Source of the DNA: Sphingomonas crusticola
GTDB lineage: Bacteria > Pseudomonadota > Alphaproteobacteria > Sphingomonadales > Sphingomonadaceae
DNA length: 64,000 nucleotides
Reading direction: 5' to 3'
Assembly (NCBI RefSeq): GCF_003391115.1
Contig: NZ_QTJP01000001.1
Coordinates: 62,001-126,000 of the forward strand
Made by a program: the position numbers and the translations under genes. Below are positions 44,499-54,033 of this stretch, in pieces (positions within the stretch are counted from its first letter, which is position 1; the number at the start of each line of letters is the position of its first letter). The notes under the pieces were generated by a model that searched no databases, was not told where the DNA came from, and worked only from the letters and a program-made list of their open reading frames with translations.

Positions 44499-46163
44499 GT
44501 GGCGGAAAAGATCGGTGGCATGGCGCTGCTGCGGAGGGCGTTGAGCGACCGGAAGACGGCGGTGATGCTGGCATTCGGCTTTTCCGCGGGCTTACCCTTC
44601 ACCCTGCTCATCGGCACGCTCAATGCATGGCTTGGAGAGGCCAAGGTCAGCCTTGCCACGATCGGTATCCTTTCCTGGATCGGGCTTGCCTACGGTTTCC
44701 AATTCCTCTGGTCGCCGCTGGTCGATCAATTCCGGCCGCCCTTACTGGCGCGCTTCGGTCGCCGGCGAAGCTGGATCTTCCTATGTCAGGGTCTGCTGGC
44801 CCTATGCTTCGTGCTGCTCGCAACGACCGACCCCTCGGTCGCGCTTGGCGGTCTCGCCGGGCTGGCTGTGATCGGCGCATTCCTTTCCGCCACGCAGAAT
44901 ATCGCTATCGATGCCTGGCGCGTGGACGTCGCCGACGAACATGCCACCGTGGAGATCCTCTCCTCCATCTACCAGTTCGGTTTCCGGGTCTCGGCGCTGG
45001 TGGGGGGTGCTTTCGCGCTGGTGCTCGCCGCCCAGATGACCTGGCAATCCGTCTACGCGATCATGGGGGGGCTGATGGCGCTGTGCATGATCGCGACATC
45101 TGCCGCGCCCGATACACCTTCGCCGGAAGGCCAGAACGTGGTGCCGCTGGCCGGCTTCGACGTGCCGAACAGACGGGAGCGCACGATCGGCCTGATCGTC
45201 GTTGGCATCGGGTGGATATGGGCGATCGGCACGCTTGCCGCCTTCATGGTCAAGGCCCTTCACGGACCGGACGCGGACGGCAAGCCGATATCGGCCAGCG
45301 ACTTCACCCGTAATTACGGACCCTGGATCATCGTCGCGACGATCCTTGTTCCTGCGATCGTGGCAGCCTGGCTCAATGGCAAGGTTTCGCATGACGGAGA
45401 AGCCGATCCTTCCGGCCGGCTGAGCCGCGGTGCCGATCGGCTTTATCGCGCCCTGGTCCTGCCGCTGGGCGAGCTGATCGAGCGGTTGCGCTGGGGCGCG
45501 ATCATCGTGTTCGGCCTGATCCTCACGTATCGCCTGTGCGAGTCGATCTGGGGGCCGTTCGCCTATCCCTTCTACCTTCAATATATGCATTACACGAACG
45601 AGGAGGTCGCGTTCGCCTCCAAGATTTTCGGCGTGGTGATGCTTATTGTGGGCATCACGCTGGGCGGCATTCTGTTCGCGACGGTTGGACGGTTGCCGAC
45701 GCTGCTAATCGGCGCCGTCATCACGGCGCTAGCCAACCTGCTTTACGCGGATCTGGCCGCAGGCGGCGCATGGCTCGACGCCTTTTCGCATATGTTCGCG
45801 ATCGATCGCCTGACCGGCCTGTTCGGCTTCGACCTGCGCATGAACCGACTGCTGCTGACGATTGGGATCGAGAATACGTGCAGCGGCCTCGCGGGAGGGG
45901 CCTATGTGGCCTATCTCTCCTCCATCACGTCCAAACAGCACAGCGCGGTGCAATATGCCTTGCTGTCCTCTTTGACGCTGCTGATCGGCGCACTCGGGCG
46001 CGCGGCATTCGGAGAGGGGATTCAGGGATATGGCTATGCGACGATGTTCCGCTTCGCGGCGGTCATCGGCATTGTCGGTATCGCCTTCGTGCTGTTCGAA
46101 TGGGTCCGCGTCGCACGCGCCGAACGCCCGGCCGAACCGGGTGGCACAGGTGAGGCCGGCTAG
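44499..46163 (+). CDS. ampG: AmpG-like muropeptide permease (MFS)
   Basis: 554 residues from a GTG with GAGGG upstream. It opens with AVMLAFGFSAGLPFTLLIGTLNAWL and later has FLWSPLVDQFRPPLLARFGRRRSW and IAIDAWRVDVADEH, which match AmpG, the inner-membrane importer of anhydro-muropeptides for cell wall recycling. It has about 14 membrane helices and a longer central part than E. coli AmpG (491 residues). It lies near a lactamase-like gene, but no ampR or ampD is in the window. Confidence 0.85.
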   Translation: MAEKIGGMALLRRALSDRKTAVMLAFGFSAGLPFTLLIGTLNAWLGEAKVSLATIGILSWIGLAYGFQFLWSPLVDQFRPPLLARFGRRRSWIFLCQGLLALCFVLLATTDPSVALGGLAGLAVIGAFLSATQNIAIDAWRVDVADEHATVEILSSIYQFGFRVSALVGGAFALVLAAQMTWQSVYAIMGGLMALCMIATSAAPDTPSPEGQNVVPLAGFDVPNRRERTIGLIVVGIGWIWAIGTLAAFMVKALHGPDADGKPISASDFTRNYGPWIIVATILVPAIVAAWLNGKVSHDGEADPSGRLSRGADRLYRALVLPLGELIERLRWGAIIVFGLILTYRLCESIWGPFAYPFYLQYMHYTNEEVAFASKIFGVVMLIVGITLGGILFATVGRLPTLLIGAVITALANLLYADLAAGGAWLDAFSHMFAIDRLTGLFGFDLRMNRLLLTIGIENTCSGLAGGAYVAYLSSITSKQHSAVQYALLSSLTLLIGALGRAAFGEGIQGYGYATMFRFAAVIGIVGIAFVLFEWVRVARAERPAEPGGTGEAG

Positions 46164-46198
46164 CGTTCGCGAGGAAACTCAGCGGCCGGTGGAGAATG

Positions 46199-46546
46199 TT
46201 ACCCGGTGACCGGCAGCCGAACCGATCCGTCAGGCTCATATTCGAGCGCGCTATAAGCAACGACCACGTCGAGCGTGAGTGGCCCATAGAGATGCGGGAA
46301 CAGGGCACCGCCGCGCGATTCCTCCCATTTCACCGCTTCTCCCAGCGCCTCCAGATCGACCGCGACAAGCTGCAGGTCGTCCTGACCCGCAAAATGCTTG
46401 GCGACGGTTTCCGCCAACTGCTCGGCGGATGAAAGATGGATGTACCCATCGGCCAGATCCACCGGGGCGCCCGCAAACGTGCCGCTATGTTCCAGCATGG
46501 AAAGCTGATCGGCGGTCAGGACCTTGTAAGCGATCGATTCGGGCAA
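46199..46546 (-). CDS. DUF952-family protein
   Basis: 115 residues. The pattern AYKVLTADQLSMLEHSGTFAGAPVDLADGYIHLSS and the end GALFPHLYGPLTLDVVV are those of DUF952, small cytosolic proteins of unknown function related to ADP-ribosyl-transferase-like folds. It follows gyrA by 11 bases on the same strand, so it is probably cotranscribed with it. Confidence 0.85.
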   Translation of the reverse strand: MPESIAYKVLTADQLSMLEHSGTFAGAPVDLADGYIHLSSAEQLAETVAKHFAGQDDLQLVAVDLEALGEAVKWEESRGGALFPHLYGPLTLDVVVAYSALEYEPDGSVRLPVTG

Positions 46547-46557
46547 TGGTCGCGCTC

Positions 46558-49341
46558 CTATTCGGTTGGCGGTTCCGCCTCGCCGCCGTCGGATAAATCC
46601 TCCGACGTGTCTGCTTCGACTTGAGGATCGACCTCGGGCGAGAGCAGCTCAACTTCGCTGCGCAGATCGTCCTCGGCCTCGTCCTCGCTCTCTTCGATGC
46701 GGGCGGCGGACACGACATGCTCGTCGTCCGCCACGCGGAAGATGATCACACCTTGGGTGTTGCGGCCGATGACGCGGATGTCGCCAACCGAAGTGCGGAT
46801 CAGCTTCGCCTGGTCCGTCACCAACATGAGCTGCTCGCCATTATGCGCGGGGAAGCTCGCCACCACCGGTCCGTTACGGTCGGAGGAGACGATGTTGGTG
46901 ATGCCCTGGCCGCCGCGATTGGTGCGGCGATATTCGAATGCCGAGGTGCGTTTGCCATAGCCGTTGGCCGTCACGGTGAGGATGAACTCCTCGGCGGCTT
47001 CGAATTCCGCCATGCGTTCCGGGCTGAGCGTTACCTCACGGTCGCCCTCCTTCCACGGGGCCGCCTTGAGATAATCTTCCCGTTCCTGCGGTGTCGCGTC
47101 GAAACCGCGCAATACGGACAGCGAGATGACTTCATCATCGCCATTAAGCCGCGCACCGCGCACGCCGGTCGAATCGCGGCTCTGGAATTCGCGGACGTCG
47201 GTCGATGCAAAACGGATTGCGCGGCCGTTGCGCGTGGCGAGTAGCACATCATCCTCTTCGGTCAGTAAGGACACGCCGATCAGGCGGTCCTCCGAGCCTT
47301 CCTCGAAGCGCATCGCGATCTTGCCGGAGGTGCGGATATTGGCGAATGCATCCATCGAGTTACGCCGCACACTGCCCTTGGCGGTGGCGAACATGACGTG
47401 CAGCTTGCCCCATTCGGCCTCATCCTCGGGCAGGGGCAGCACGGTCGAGATGGTCTCGCCCTCCGCCAGCGGCAGCAGGTTGATCATCGGCCGGCCACGC
47501 GCTTGCGGAGCGCCCTCTGGCAGGCGCCACACCTTCATCCGGTAAACCTTGCCGGCGGTCGAGAAGAACAGCACCGGCGTGTGCGTCGAGGTGACGAACA
47601 GCTTGGCGACGGCATCCTCTTCCTTCGTGCCCATGCCCGAGCGGCCCTTGCCGCCCTTGTTCTGCGTGCGAAAGGTCTGGAGCGGGGTGCGCTTGATGTA
47701 GCCGCCCATGGTCACAGTCACGACCATGTCCTCGCGCTCGATCAGGTCCTCATCATCAATGCCGTCGGCCGCCGCTGCGATCTCCGACCGGCGCGGCGTG
47801 GCGAAGGCGGACGTGATGGCGTCGAGCTCTTCCTCCATCACCTCGAACAAACGGCGCCGGTTACCAAGGATTTCGAGCAGCTCGCCAATCGAGCCGGCAA
47901 GTTGCTCGAGCTCGCCGCCAATCTCATCGCGGCCGAGACCGGTAAGGCGGTGCAGGCGCAGGTCGAGGATCGCGCGAACCTGAAAGTCCGACAGGCGATA
48001 GGTACTGCCCTCGATCTCGGCTTCGACCGCCTCCACCAAGCGGATATATTGAGCGATCTCCGCGATCGGCCAATCGCGCGCCGACAAGGCCGCGCGTGCC
48101 TCGACTGGCGAGGCGGAGCCGCGGATGATCTTCACCACCTCGTCGAGATTGGTGACCGCCACGACCAGCCCGAGCAACACATGCGCGCGCTCGCGCGCCT
48201 TGAGCAGCTCATATTTGGAGCGGCGGGTGATGACTTCCTCGCGAAAGCCGATGAACGCCTCGATGATGTCGCGCAGCGAGAGCACTTCCGGCCGGCCGCC
48301 GCGCAAGGCGAGCATATTGGCGGGGAAGCTGGTCTGCGCCTGGGTGTGACGCCAGAGCTGGTTGAGCACAACCTCAGGGGTCGCGTCACGCTTCAGATCA
48401 ATGACGATGCGCACGCCGAAACGGTTGGATTCGTCGCGAATGTCCGAGACGCCCTCGATCCGCTTGTCCTTGGCCGCCTCGGCAATGCCTTCGACCAGTC
48501 CGGCCTTGCCGACCTGATAGGGAATCTCGGTCAGGACGATCGACTGCCGATCGCCGCGTCCTTCCTCGACGACGTGACGCGAGCGCATGATGATCGAGCC
48601 ACGACCCGTCGTGTAGGCGCTACGCGCGCCGCTGCGGCCGAGGATCAGGGCGCCGGTCGGGAAGTCCGGTCCGGGCACGATCTCCATCAACTCTTCGTCG
48701 GTGAGCGGATCGCCATTATTGACCATCCGATCGATCATCGCCTTGCAGGCAGCGATCACCTCGCCAAGATTGTGCGGCGGGATGTTGGTCGCCATACCGA
48801 CGGCAATGCCACCCGCGCCATTGACGAGCAGGTTCGGGAAACGCGCCGGGAGAACCAGCGGCTCGTCGCGCGATCCGTCATAATTGGGGCCGAAATCGAC
48901 AGTATCCTTGTCGATATCCTCCAGCAGCTGCATCGCCGCCTTGGACAAGCGCGCTTCGGTGTAGCGCATCGACGCGGGAAGGTCGGGATCCATCGATCCG
49001 AAATTGCCCTGGCCGTCGACGAGCATGACGCGCATCGCCCAATCCTGGGCCATGCGCGCCAGCGCCATGTAGATCGAGGCATCGCCGTGCGGATGGTAAT
49101 TGCCCATCACGTCGCCGACGATCTTGGCGCATTTGCGATAAGGCCGGCCTGGGACGAATCCACCTTCCTGGCTGGCATACAAAATGCGCCGATGGACCGG
49201 TTTGAGGCCATCGCGAACGTCGGGCAGAGCCCGCGCAACGATGACCGACATGGCATAGTCGAGATAGCTCGACTTCATCTCGTCGACGATGTTGATGGGA
49301 GAAATATCGCTGCCGTCAATGACAGGCGGGGTCGTGGCCAA
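46558..49341 (-). CDS. gyrA: DNA gyrase subunit A
   Basis: 927 residues. The breakage-reunion domain has the catalytic Tyr in [10 protein letters not shown] and starts [40 protein letters not shown]. The GyrA box appears as QNKGGKG, which marks it as GyrA rather than ParC. Six beta-blades and an acidic Glu/Asp-rich tail follow. It supplies the DNA-cutting subunit of gyrase with GyrB. In the quinolone region [12 protein letters not shown], the positions of E. coli Ser83 and Asp87 read Ala and Met. Confidence 0.97.
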   Translation of the reverse strand: MATTPPVIDGSDISPINIVDEMKSSYLDYAMSVIVARALPDVRDGLKPVHRRILYASQEGGFVPGRPYRKCAKIVGDVMGNYHPHGDASIYMALARMAQDWAMRVMLVDGQGNFGSMDPDLPASMRYTEARLSKAAMQLLEDIDKDTVDFGPNYDGSRDEPLVLPARFPNLLVNGAGGIAVGMATNIPPHNLGEVIAACKAMIDRMVNNGDPLTDEELMEIVPGPDFPTGALILGRSGARSAYTTGRGSIIMRSRHVVEEGRGDRQSIVLTEIPYQVGKAGLVEGIAEAAKDKRIEGVSDIRDESNRFGVRIVIDLKRDATPEVVLNQLWRHTQAQTSFPANMLALRGGRPEVLSLRDIIEAFIGFREEVITRRSKYELLKARERAHVLLGLVVAVTNLDEVVKIIRGSASPVEARAALSARDWPIAEIAQYIRLVEAVEAEIEGSTYRLSDFQVRAILDLRLHRLTGLGRDEIGGELEQLAGSIGELLEILGNRRRLFEVMEEELDAITSAFATPRRSEIAAAADGIDDEDLIEREDMVVTVTMGGYIKRTPLQTFRTQNKGGKGRSGMGTKEEDAVAKLFVTSTHTPVLFFSTAGKVYRMKVWRLPEGAPQARGRPMINLLPLAEGETISTVLPLPEDEAEWGKLHVMFATAKGSVRRNSMDAFANIRTSGKIAMRFEEGSEDRLIGVSLLTEEDDVLLATRNGRAIRFASTDVREFQSRDSTGVRGARLNGDDEVISLSVLRGFDATPQEREDYLKAAPWKEGDREVTLSPERMAEFEAAEEFILTVTANGYGKRTSAFEYRRTNRGGQGITNIVSSDRNGPVVASFPAHNGEQLMLVTDQAKLIRTSVGDIRVIGRNTQGVIIFRVADDEHVVSAARIEESEDEAEDDLRSEVELLSPEVDPQVEADTSEDLSDGGEAEPPTE

Positions 49342-49462
49342 GAAGCTGTTCCGTTCGGTTGATTAGGCGGCGTTCAGCCGGATAACCTATCTAATCACCG
49401 CCCGCCCATAAAACCACCCCGCGCAGGTGCGCCCGCGCGCGTACGCGAGGGATTGTTGGGGA

Positions 49463-49699
49463 TTAAATCTCGAATTCGGGTCGTTTGCCGTCGCGCTGCG
49501 GATCATGGATGAGGCGGGCGTTGAGACGTTTGACCGTCGTGCTGCCGGTGCGCTTGCACAGCGCGGGTATCAACGCGTGAACGAAGCAGCCCAGCGCCCC
49601 GACCAGCATAGCGACGCCGAAGCCACCGGCCACGCGGAGGTGCTCGCCATAGCTTTCACCCACGCTCTGTGGATGGTCGATAAACAGGCGTCGGATCAT
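49463..49699 (-). CDS. DUF6356-family small membrane protein
   Basis: 78 residues, one central membrane helix (VAGGFGVAMLVGALGCFVHALIP region). The opening LFIDHPQSVGESYGEHL and the ending GSTTVKRLNARLIHDPQ match DUF6356, a small inner-membrane family common in sphingomonads. The function is unknown. It lies upstream of gyrA on the same strand, with 121 bases between them. Confidence 0.82.
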   Translation of the reverse strand: MIRRLFIDHPQSVGESYGEHLRVAGGFGVAMLVGALGCFVHALIPALCKRTGSTTVKRLNARLIHDPQRDGKRPEFEI

Positions 49700-49854
49700 G
49701 GCGGCAGCTTAAACCGAGCCCTTGGTCGAGGCAATCGCTACGAACTCGTTTGCAGCTGTCCACCGTTCAGCTTGCCCCAAGGGAAAGGCGCTATTAGCAA
49801 GCACCAAAGCTTTTCGCCGGAGCATATTGGCTCCGGCCAGCAGGAGATGATGCA

Positions 49855-51135
49855 ATGAGGATCGTATCCACCATGGCCATCGCGGTCGCGCTTGGCGGCG
49901 CAATCGTGGCAGCTCCCGGATTCGCCGCCAAGAAGGAAGACAAGGCGGCAGCGGCTGCAGCGGGCAAGCCTACGCCCGCGGTGCAGAAGGCTGCCTTCGA
50001 CGCGCAGAAGGCAGCAGATGCCAACGACCTGCCGACCGCGCTTGCGAATTACGCCACCGCCAAGGCGGCGATCGTCAACGACGACGACAAGTTCATGGTC
50101 GGCCGCGTCGGTTACCAGATTTATCAGAAGAACAAGGATGAGGCCCTCTTCGGCGAATCCATCGATCTGATGCTGGCGAGCGGCAAGGCTTCCGGCCAGG
50201 CCCAGCAGCAGTTGTCCGTGGCCCAGGGTCAGATCGCCTACAACAAGCGCGATTATGCCAAGGCGCTCGCCTCGTTCCGGGCTGCGCAGGCCGCGGGATC
50301 GACCGATCCGGTGCTCGTTCCGGCAATGGTGGAATCGATGGCGGCGACGGGGCAGACTTTGCAGGCACTCACCACGCTCAACGAGCAGACCGCCAAGCTC
50401 ACCGCTGCCGGCCAGCCGGTGCCCCCAGAATGGTATCAGCGCGGTATCGCTATCGGCTATCGCGCGAAGGCGAACCCGGCCGACATTCCCGCGATCAACA
50501 ACGCGACGCTGGAGCTCAGCAAGAATTGGGTCGCGTCCGATCCGCAGAAGAAGAACTGGACCGCCGCGCTCCAGATTTATCAAGAGCAGTTCAAGCTCGA
50601 CAATGATGGCCGCATCGATGTGCTACGTCTGATGCGGCACGCAGGCGTGCTCGCCGGCGACGCCGATTATCGCGAATATGCCGACCAGGTTTACCTGCGC
50701 TTCCCCAATGAAGCCATGTCGGTGCTGCAGGAGGGCAATTCCAAAGGAATCGTCAATCTCACGGGCAAGAATGACGCGTCCGACGTGATGGGCATCGTCA
50801 AGGGCAAGGTCGCCGCCGACAAGGCGTCGCTACCGGCTGCCGAAAAGGCGGCGCGTGCGTCGGCCAGCGGCAAGGGTGCGCTCAGCACGGCGGATGCCTA
50901 TGTCGGCTACGCCCAATATCCGCAGGCGGTCGATCTGTATAAGGTCGCGCTTACCAAGAGCGGGGTGGATGCGAACGTCGTCAACCTGCATCTCGGCTGG
51001 GCGCTGGCTTTGTCCGGCGATACGGCCGGCGCGAAGGCGGCTTTCGCCGCTGTTACCGGTCCGAAGAAGCCGATCGCCGACTTCTGGGTCATCCATCTCG
51101 ATCACCCGACCATTCCGAACAAGCCGCAGGCTTGA
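49855..51135 (+). CDS. Exported TPR-like repeat protein
   Basis: 426 residues. AGGAG about 9 bases before the ATG. Signal peptide MRIVSTMAIAVALGGAIVAAPGFA. An Ala/Lys-rich segment leads into repeated helical units in TPR style (DAQKAADANDLPTALANYATAK; YNKRDYAKALASFRAAQAAG; LHLGWALALSGDTAGAKAAFAAV). A periplasmic scaffold is the likely role. It is followed by a strong terminator. Confidence 0.78.
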   Translation: MRIVSTMAIAVALGGAIVAAPGFAAKKEDKAAAAAAGKPTPAVQKAAFDAQKAADANDLPTALANYATAKAAIVNDDDKFMVGRVGYQIYQKNKDEALFGESIDLMLASGKASGQAQQQLSVAQGQIAYNKRDYAKALASFRAAQAAGSTDPVLVPAMVESMAATGQTLQALTTLNEQTAKLTAAGQPVPPEWYQRGIAIGYRAKANPADIPAINNATLELSKNWVASDPQKKNWTAALQIYQEQFKLDNDGRIDVLRLMRHAGVLAGDADYREYADQVYLRFPNEAMSVLQEGNSKGIVNLTGKNDASDVMGIVKGKVAADKASLPAAEKAARASASGKGALSTADAYVGYAQYPQAVDLYKVALTKSGVDANVVNLHLGWALALSGDTAGAKAAFAAVTGPKKPIADFWVIHLDHPTIPNKPQA

Positions 51136-51146
51136 CCGAACGAAGA

Positions 51147-51176
51147 GGGGCGGCGGTTGCGCCGCCCCTTTTTTTT
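51147..51176 (+). terminator. Rho-independent terminator
   Basis: 9-bp stem GGGGCGGCG (51147-51155) with CGCCGCCCC (51160-51168), loop GTTG, then eight T. It ends the TPR protein transcript. Its T-run overlaps the stop of the convergent Lrp gene, so the terminator lies right at the boundary of both. Confidence 0.92.
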
Positions 51177-51654
51177 ACGCCGGGTCGACCGGGATGCCGC
51201 ACGAGACTTTCGAGGTGCGGATGGTGAGCGAAGTCTTTACGCTGGCCACATTGGGGGCCGGCGTAAGCTTCGACGTCAGGAAACTTTGAAACGACTGCAG
51301 ATCGTGCGCCACGATCTTGAGGATGAAGTCGATCTCGCCGTTGAGCATATGGCATTCGCGCACTTCGGGAAGCTCGGCGACGTGCGATTCGAACGCCTTC
51401 AGCGCATCTTCGGCCTGGCTGCGCAGGCTCACGAGCACGAATACCATGATGCCATAGCCCAGCTGACTGGCGTCAAGCTCAGCGTGGTAGCCGCGGATAA
51501 CGCCGGCTTCTTCCAGGGCGCGCATCCGCCGCAGGCACGGCGGCGCTGTCAGCCCGACTCGGCTCGCCAGCTCTACGTTGGTTATTCGACCCTCTTCCTG
51601 GAGAATTCCGAGGATGGACCGGTCAAGATCGTCAATAGTCGTCGCAGCCGCCAT
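51175..51654 (-). CDS. Lrp/AsnC-family transcriptional regulator
   Basis: 159 residues. A helix-turn-helix domain (TIDDLDRSILGILQEEGRITNVELASRVGLTAPPCLRRMRALEEAG) and a RAM effector domain (MVFVLVSLRSQAEDALKAFE) with the usual GEIDFILKIVAHD core. Such regulators answer to amino acids and often control their transport or breakdown. The target gene is not obvious in the window. Confidence 0.92.
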   Translation of the reverse strand: MAAATTIDDLDRSILGILQEEGRITNVELASRVGLTAPPCLRRMRALEEAGVIRGYHAELDASQLGYGIMVFVLVSLRSQAEDALKAFESHVAELPEVRECHMLNGEIDFILKIVAHDLQSFQSFLTSKLTPAPNVASVKTSLTIRTSKVSCGIPVDPA

Positions 51655-51783
51655 TTCGGCATCATCCCGTTTCTATTTTCGCATCCTGCATAATATAATT
51701 TCGGAGCCGCGCAACATCATAGCGGGCAAGTTTGCTGATAGGTCTCTTGCCAGCGGCGAGCGGCCTCCGTAACGGATCGGCGT

Positions 51784-51860
51784 GGGCCTGTAGCTCAATT
51801 GGTTAGAGCCGGCCGCTCATAACGGCTTGGTTGCGGGTTCGAGTCCTGCCGGGCCCACCA
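51784..51860 (+). tRNA. tRNA with CAT anticodon, probably tRNA-Ile2(CAT)
   Basis: GGGCCTG (51784-51790) pairs with CGGGCCC (51850-51856), followed by A and CCA. The anticodon loop CTCATAA gives CAT. The anticodon-stem and variable region (CGGCTTGGTTGCGGG) resembles tRNA-Ile2, where lysidine makes the anticodon read AUA, more than elongator tRNA-Met. Without a search the choice between Ile2 and Met stays open. Confidence 0.8.
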
Positions 51861-51884
51861 CTCACACCAGCCGTACGGCGGCTG

Positions 51885-53351
51885 CTATTTGGAAATCGTG
51901 CCGAAGCCGTGCGCAAGGAAACCCGGGACGGGGCCATTCCAGCCATCGTCGGTCAGCTCCGCCTCGCGCTGAGCCTGAGGGGCGGATTCGCGTTCGACCG
52001 GCGGGCGCGGTGCTCGTTCGGCCCGTTCAGCACGCTTGGGTTCGACGCGGGGCTTTTCAGCGCGCGCCTCGCGTTCCGCAGGTGCCGCTCGTTCGACGGG
52101 CTTGGCGCGTTCCTCCCGCGCGGCGGGCGCCTTCGTGATCGCGCTCTCTTCAGAAGCGCGGGGAGCACGTCGTCCCCGGCCGCGCGGTGCGCTCGGGGCG
52201 GTGTCCGCTGTCTCGGTTGTCGTGCTTTCGCCGTGCTCCGCCTGACCCACGCGCGGGATCTTCAGACCCGTCAGCTTCTCGATATTATCGATCGCCTCGG
52301 CATCTTCGGGGGTAACGAGCGTGATTGCCTTGCCGGTAGCTCCCGCACGTCCGGTGCGGCCGATGCGGTGGATATAGTCGTCGGGATGCCATGGCACGTC
52401 AAAGTTGAAGACGTGGCTGACACCCTTGATGTCCAGCCCGCGAGCGGCAACATCGGAGGCGACGAGGATGTTGATCTCGCCATTCTTGAACCGGTCAAGT
52501 TCGCGGATCCGTTCGGCCTGTTCCATGTCGCCGTGGATCTGGCTCGCCTTGAAGCCGTTGCGCTGCAACGATTCGGCGAGGTCGCGGACGGTCGTCTTGC
52601 GATTGGAGAAGATGATCGCGGTCTTGACGTCGTCTGCCTTGAGCAGGCGGCGCAGCGTATCGCGCTTTCCGCGCGATGACGTCTCTACCAGTGATTGTTC
52701 GATCGAGAGGTTGGCGGTTGCAGGACGCGAAACCTCGACCTGCTTGGGATTGGACAAGAAACGATCGGCAAGCTTCTTGATTGGCGCGGGCATCGTCGCC
52801 GAGAACAGCAGGGTCTGGCGCGTCGCCGGAAGCTTCGTACAGATTTCCTCGATGTCGGGAATGAAGCCCATATCGAGCATACGGTCCGCTTCATCGATCA
52901 CCAGCAGCGAACAGCCGGTGAGCAATATCTTGCCGCGCCCGAACAGGTCCATGAGCCGGCCCGGCGTAGCGATTAGCACATCAACGCCCTTTTCGAGCGC
53001 GGCGACCTGCTCGCCCATGTTCACGCCGCCGATCAGCAACGCCATCGAAAGCTTGTGATATTTGCCGTATTTTTCGAAATTCTCGGCGACCTGCGCAGCC
53101 AATTCGCGCGTCGGCTCCAGGATCAGCGAACGCGGCATGCGCGCCCGGCTACGGCCATGAGCCAAAATGTCGATCATCGGCAAGACAAACGAGGCCGTCT
53201 TGCCGGTGCCGGTCTGGGCTATGCCGATCAAATCCCGGTTCATCAGCACAGGCGGGATCGCCCCCGCCTGGATGGGCGTGGGTTCGGTATAGCCCGCCTC
53301 GGTGATGGCGCGCAGCAATTCGTCGGATAGGCCGAGGTCGGCGAAGGTCAT
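51885..53351 (-). CDS. DEAD-box RNA helicase (RhlE-like)
   Basis: 488 residues from the ATG at 53351; ten further residues from a GTG at 53381 are possible. Q motif PTPIQAGAIP, Walker A AQTGTGKT, PTRELA, DEAD in VIDEADRMLDMG, SAT, and C-terminal ARGLDIKGVSHVFNFD, HRIGRTGRAG. After the helicase core (about residue 380) a disordered tail rich in Glu, Arg, Pro and Ala supports RNA binding. It remodels RNA in ribosome assembly or decay. The gene ends 24 bases from the convergent tRNA. Confidence 0.92.
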   Translation of the reverse strand: MTFADLGLSDELLRAITEAGYTEPTPIQAGAIPPVLMNRDLIGIAQTGTGKTASFVLPMIDILAHGRSRARMPRSLILEPTRELAAQVAENFEKYGKYHKLSMALLIGGVNMGEQVAALEKGVDVLIATPGRLMDLFGRGKILLTGCSLLVIDEADRMLDMGFIPDIEEICTKLPATRQTLLFSATMPAPIKKLADRFLSNPKQVEVSRPATANLSIEQSLVETSSRGKRDTLRRLLKADDVKTAIIFSNRKTTVRDLAESLQRNGFKASQIHGDMEQAERIRELDRFKNGEINILVASDVAARGLDIKGVSHVFNFDVPWHPDDYIHRIGRTGRAGATGKAITLVTPEDAEAIDNIEKLTGLKIPRVGQAEHGESTTTETADTAPSAPRGRGRRAPRASEESAITKAPAAREERAKPVERAAPAEREARAEKPRVEPKRAERAERAPRPPVERESAPQAQREAELTDDGWNGPVPGFLAHGFGTISK

Positions 53352-53390
53352 GGGCGTCCGGGCTAAGGCCTGCAGGCGCACAAAAGCGGC

Positions 53391-53426
53391 GCCGCTAAGG
53401 GCCTGTTCGCTAGGAACGAAAGCGGC
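53391..53426 (-). promoter_or_regulatory. Hairpin in the leader of the DEAD-box helicase gene
   Basis: Nested inverted repeats: GCCGCT (53391-53396) with AGCGGC (53421-53426), enclosing GTTC (53405-53408) and GAAC (53414-53417). It lies 40 bases upstream of the ATG at 53351. Structured leaders are common in cold-shock helicase mRNAs, but any role is a guess. Confidence 0.35.
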
Positions 53427-53501
53427 CGAACTGTCAAGCTAAACGCGCCTTTCGTGCCAGCCTGCTCAAAAAGAAGCGCTGAGCCGGTCCGGGTCTGCTG
53501 G

Positions 53502-53939
53502 CTAGCGGGCCGCCACCAGCCTGCGAAATTTGTCGATGGCGCATTCACCGCCGGCGCGATCACGGATCGCGTCGCGATCCGCGCAGATCTTCCCGTCTTT
53601 GGAGGGCACGAGGTAGAAGCCGCTATAATAATCCAGGCCCGGGCATGATGCGGAAAAGCGGACGCGCATGCGATACCCGCCGCGCAACACCAGATCGACC
53701 GAACTTCGCGCCAGCACGCCCGCCGCCAGGATTTCCTCGATGGGAACGCAGCGCGGCCCCTTTTTCTCGCGCACCGCCGCTACGGCAGGGAGGGAGAGTG
53801 TTGAGGTTTGCACACGAACAACGACCCGCGAGCGAAAGGTGAGCTGCGCCAGTTCGAACGAGCCGGCCGAATGTGCCGATGGCGCGGGTGCGGCCGGGCT
53901 CAGCGCGACAAGCGCGCCCGCCAGCAGAAAAAAGGTCAC
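53502..53939 (-). CDS. Hypothetical exported protein
   Basis: 145 residues starting with a GTG and a hydrophobic segment (TFFLLAGALVALSPAAPAP) that could be a signal peptide. The body holds VVVRVQTSTLSLPAVAAV and three Cys (PRCVPIEE, SASCPGLD and GKICADRD, with a fourth in GGECAIDK), suggesting disulfides in the periplasm. No family recognised. Confidence 0.6.
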   Translation of the reverse strand: MTFFLLAGALVALSPAAPAPSAHSAGSFELAQLTFRSRVVVRVQTSTLSLPAVAAVREKKGPRCVPIEEILAAGVLARSSVDLVLRGGYRMRVRFSASCPGLDYYSGFYLVPSKDGKICADRDAIRDRAGGECAIDKFRRLVAAR

Positions 53940-54033
53940 GATTTTATACCCATACTATGCTCGCTCGTTCGCCGCGGGGCTTTAATGGCGGATGAACTGG
54001 CCGTGCGCCAAGCCCGCACGCTATAGTCGCGTC

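Noticed and set aside
47398-49362. Plus-strand frame of 654 codons opposite gyrA
   Set aside because: Antisense shadow; translation is biased in Arg, Asp, His and Gln, and gyrA is certain on the other strand.
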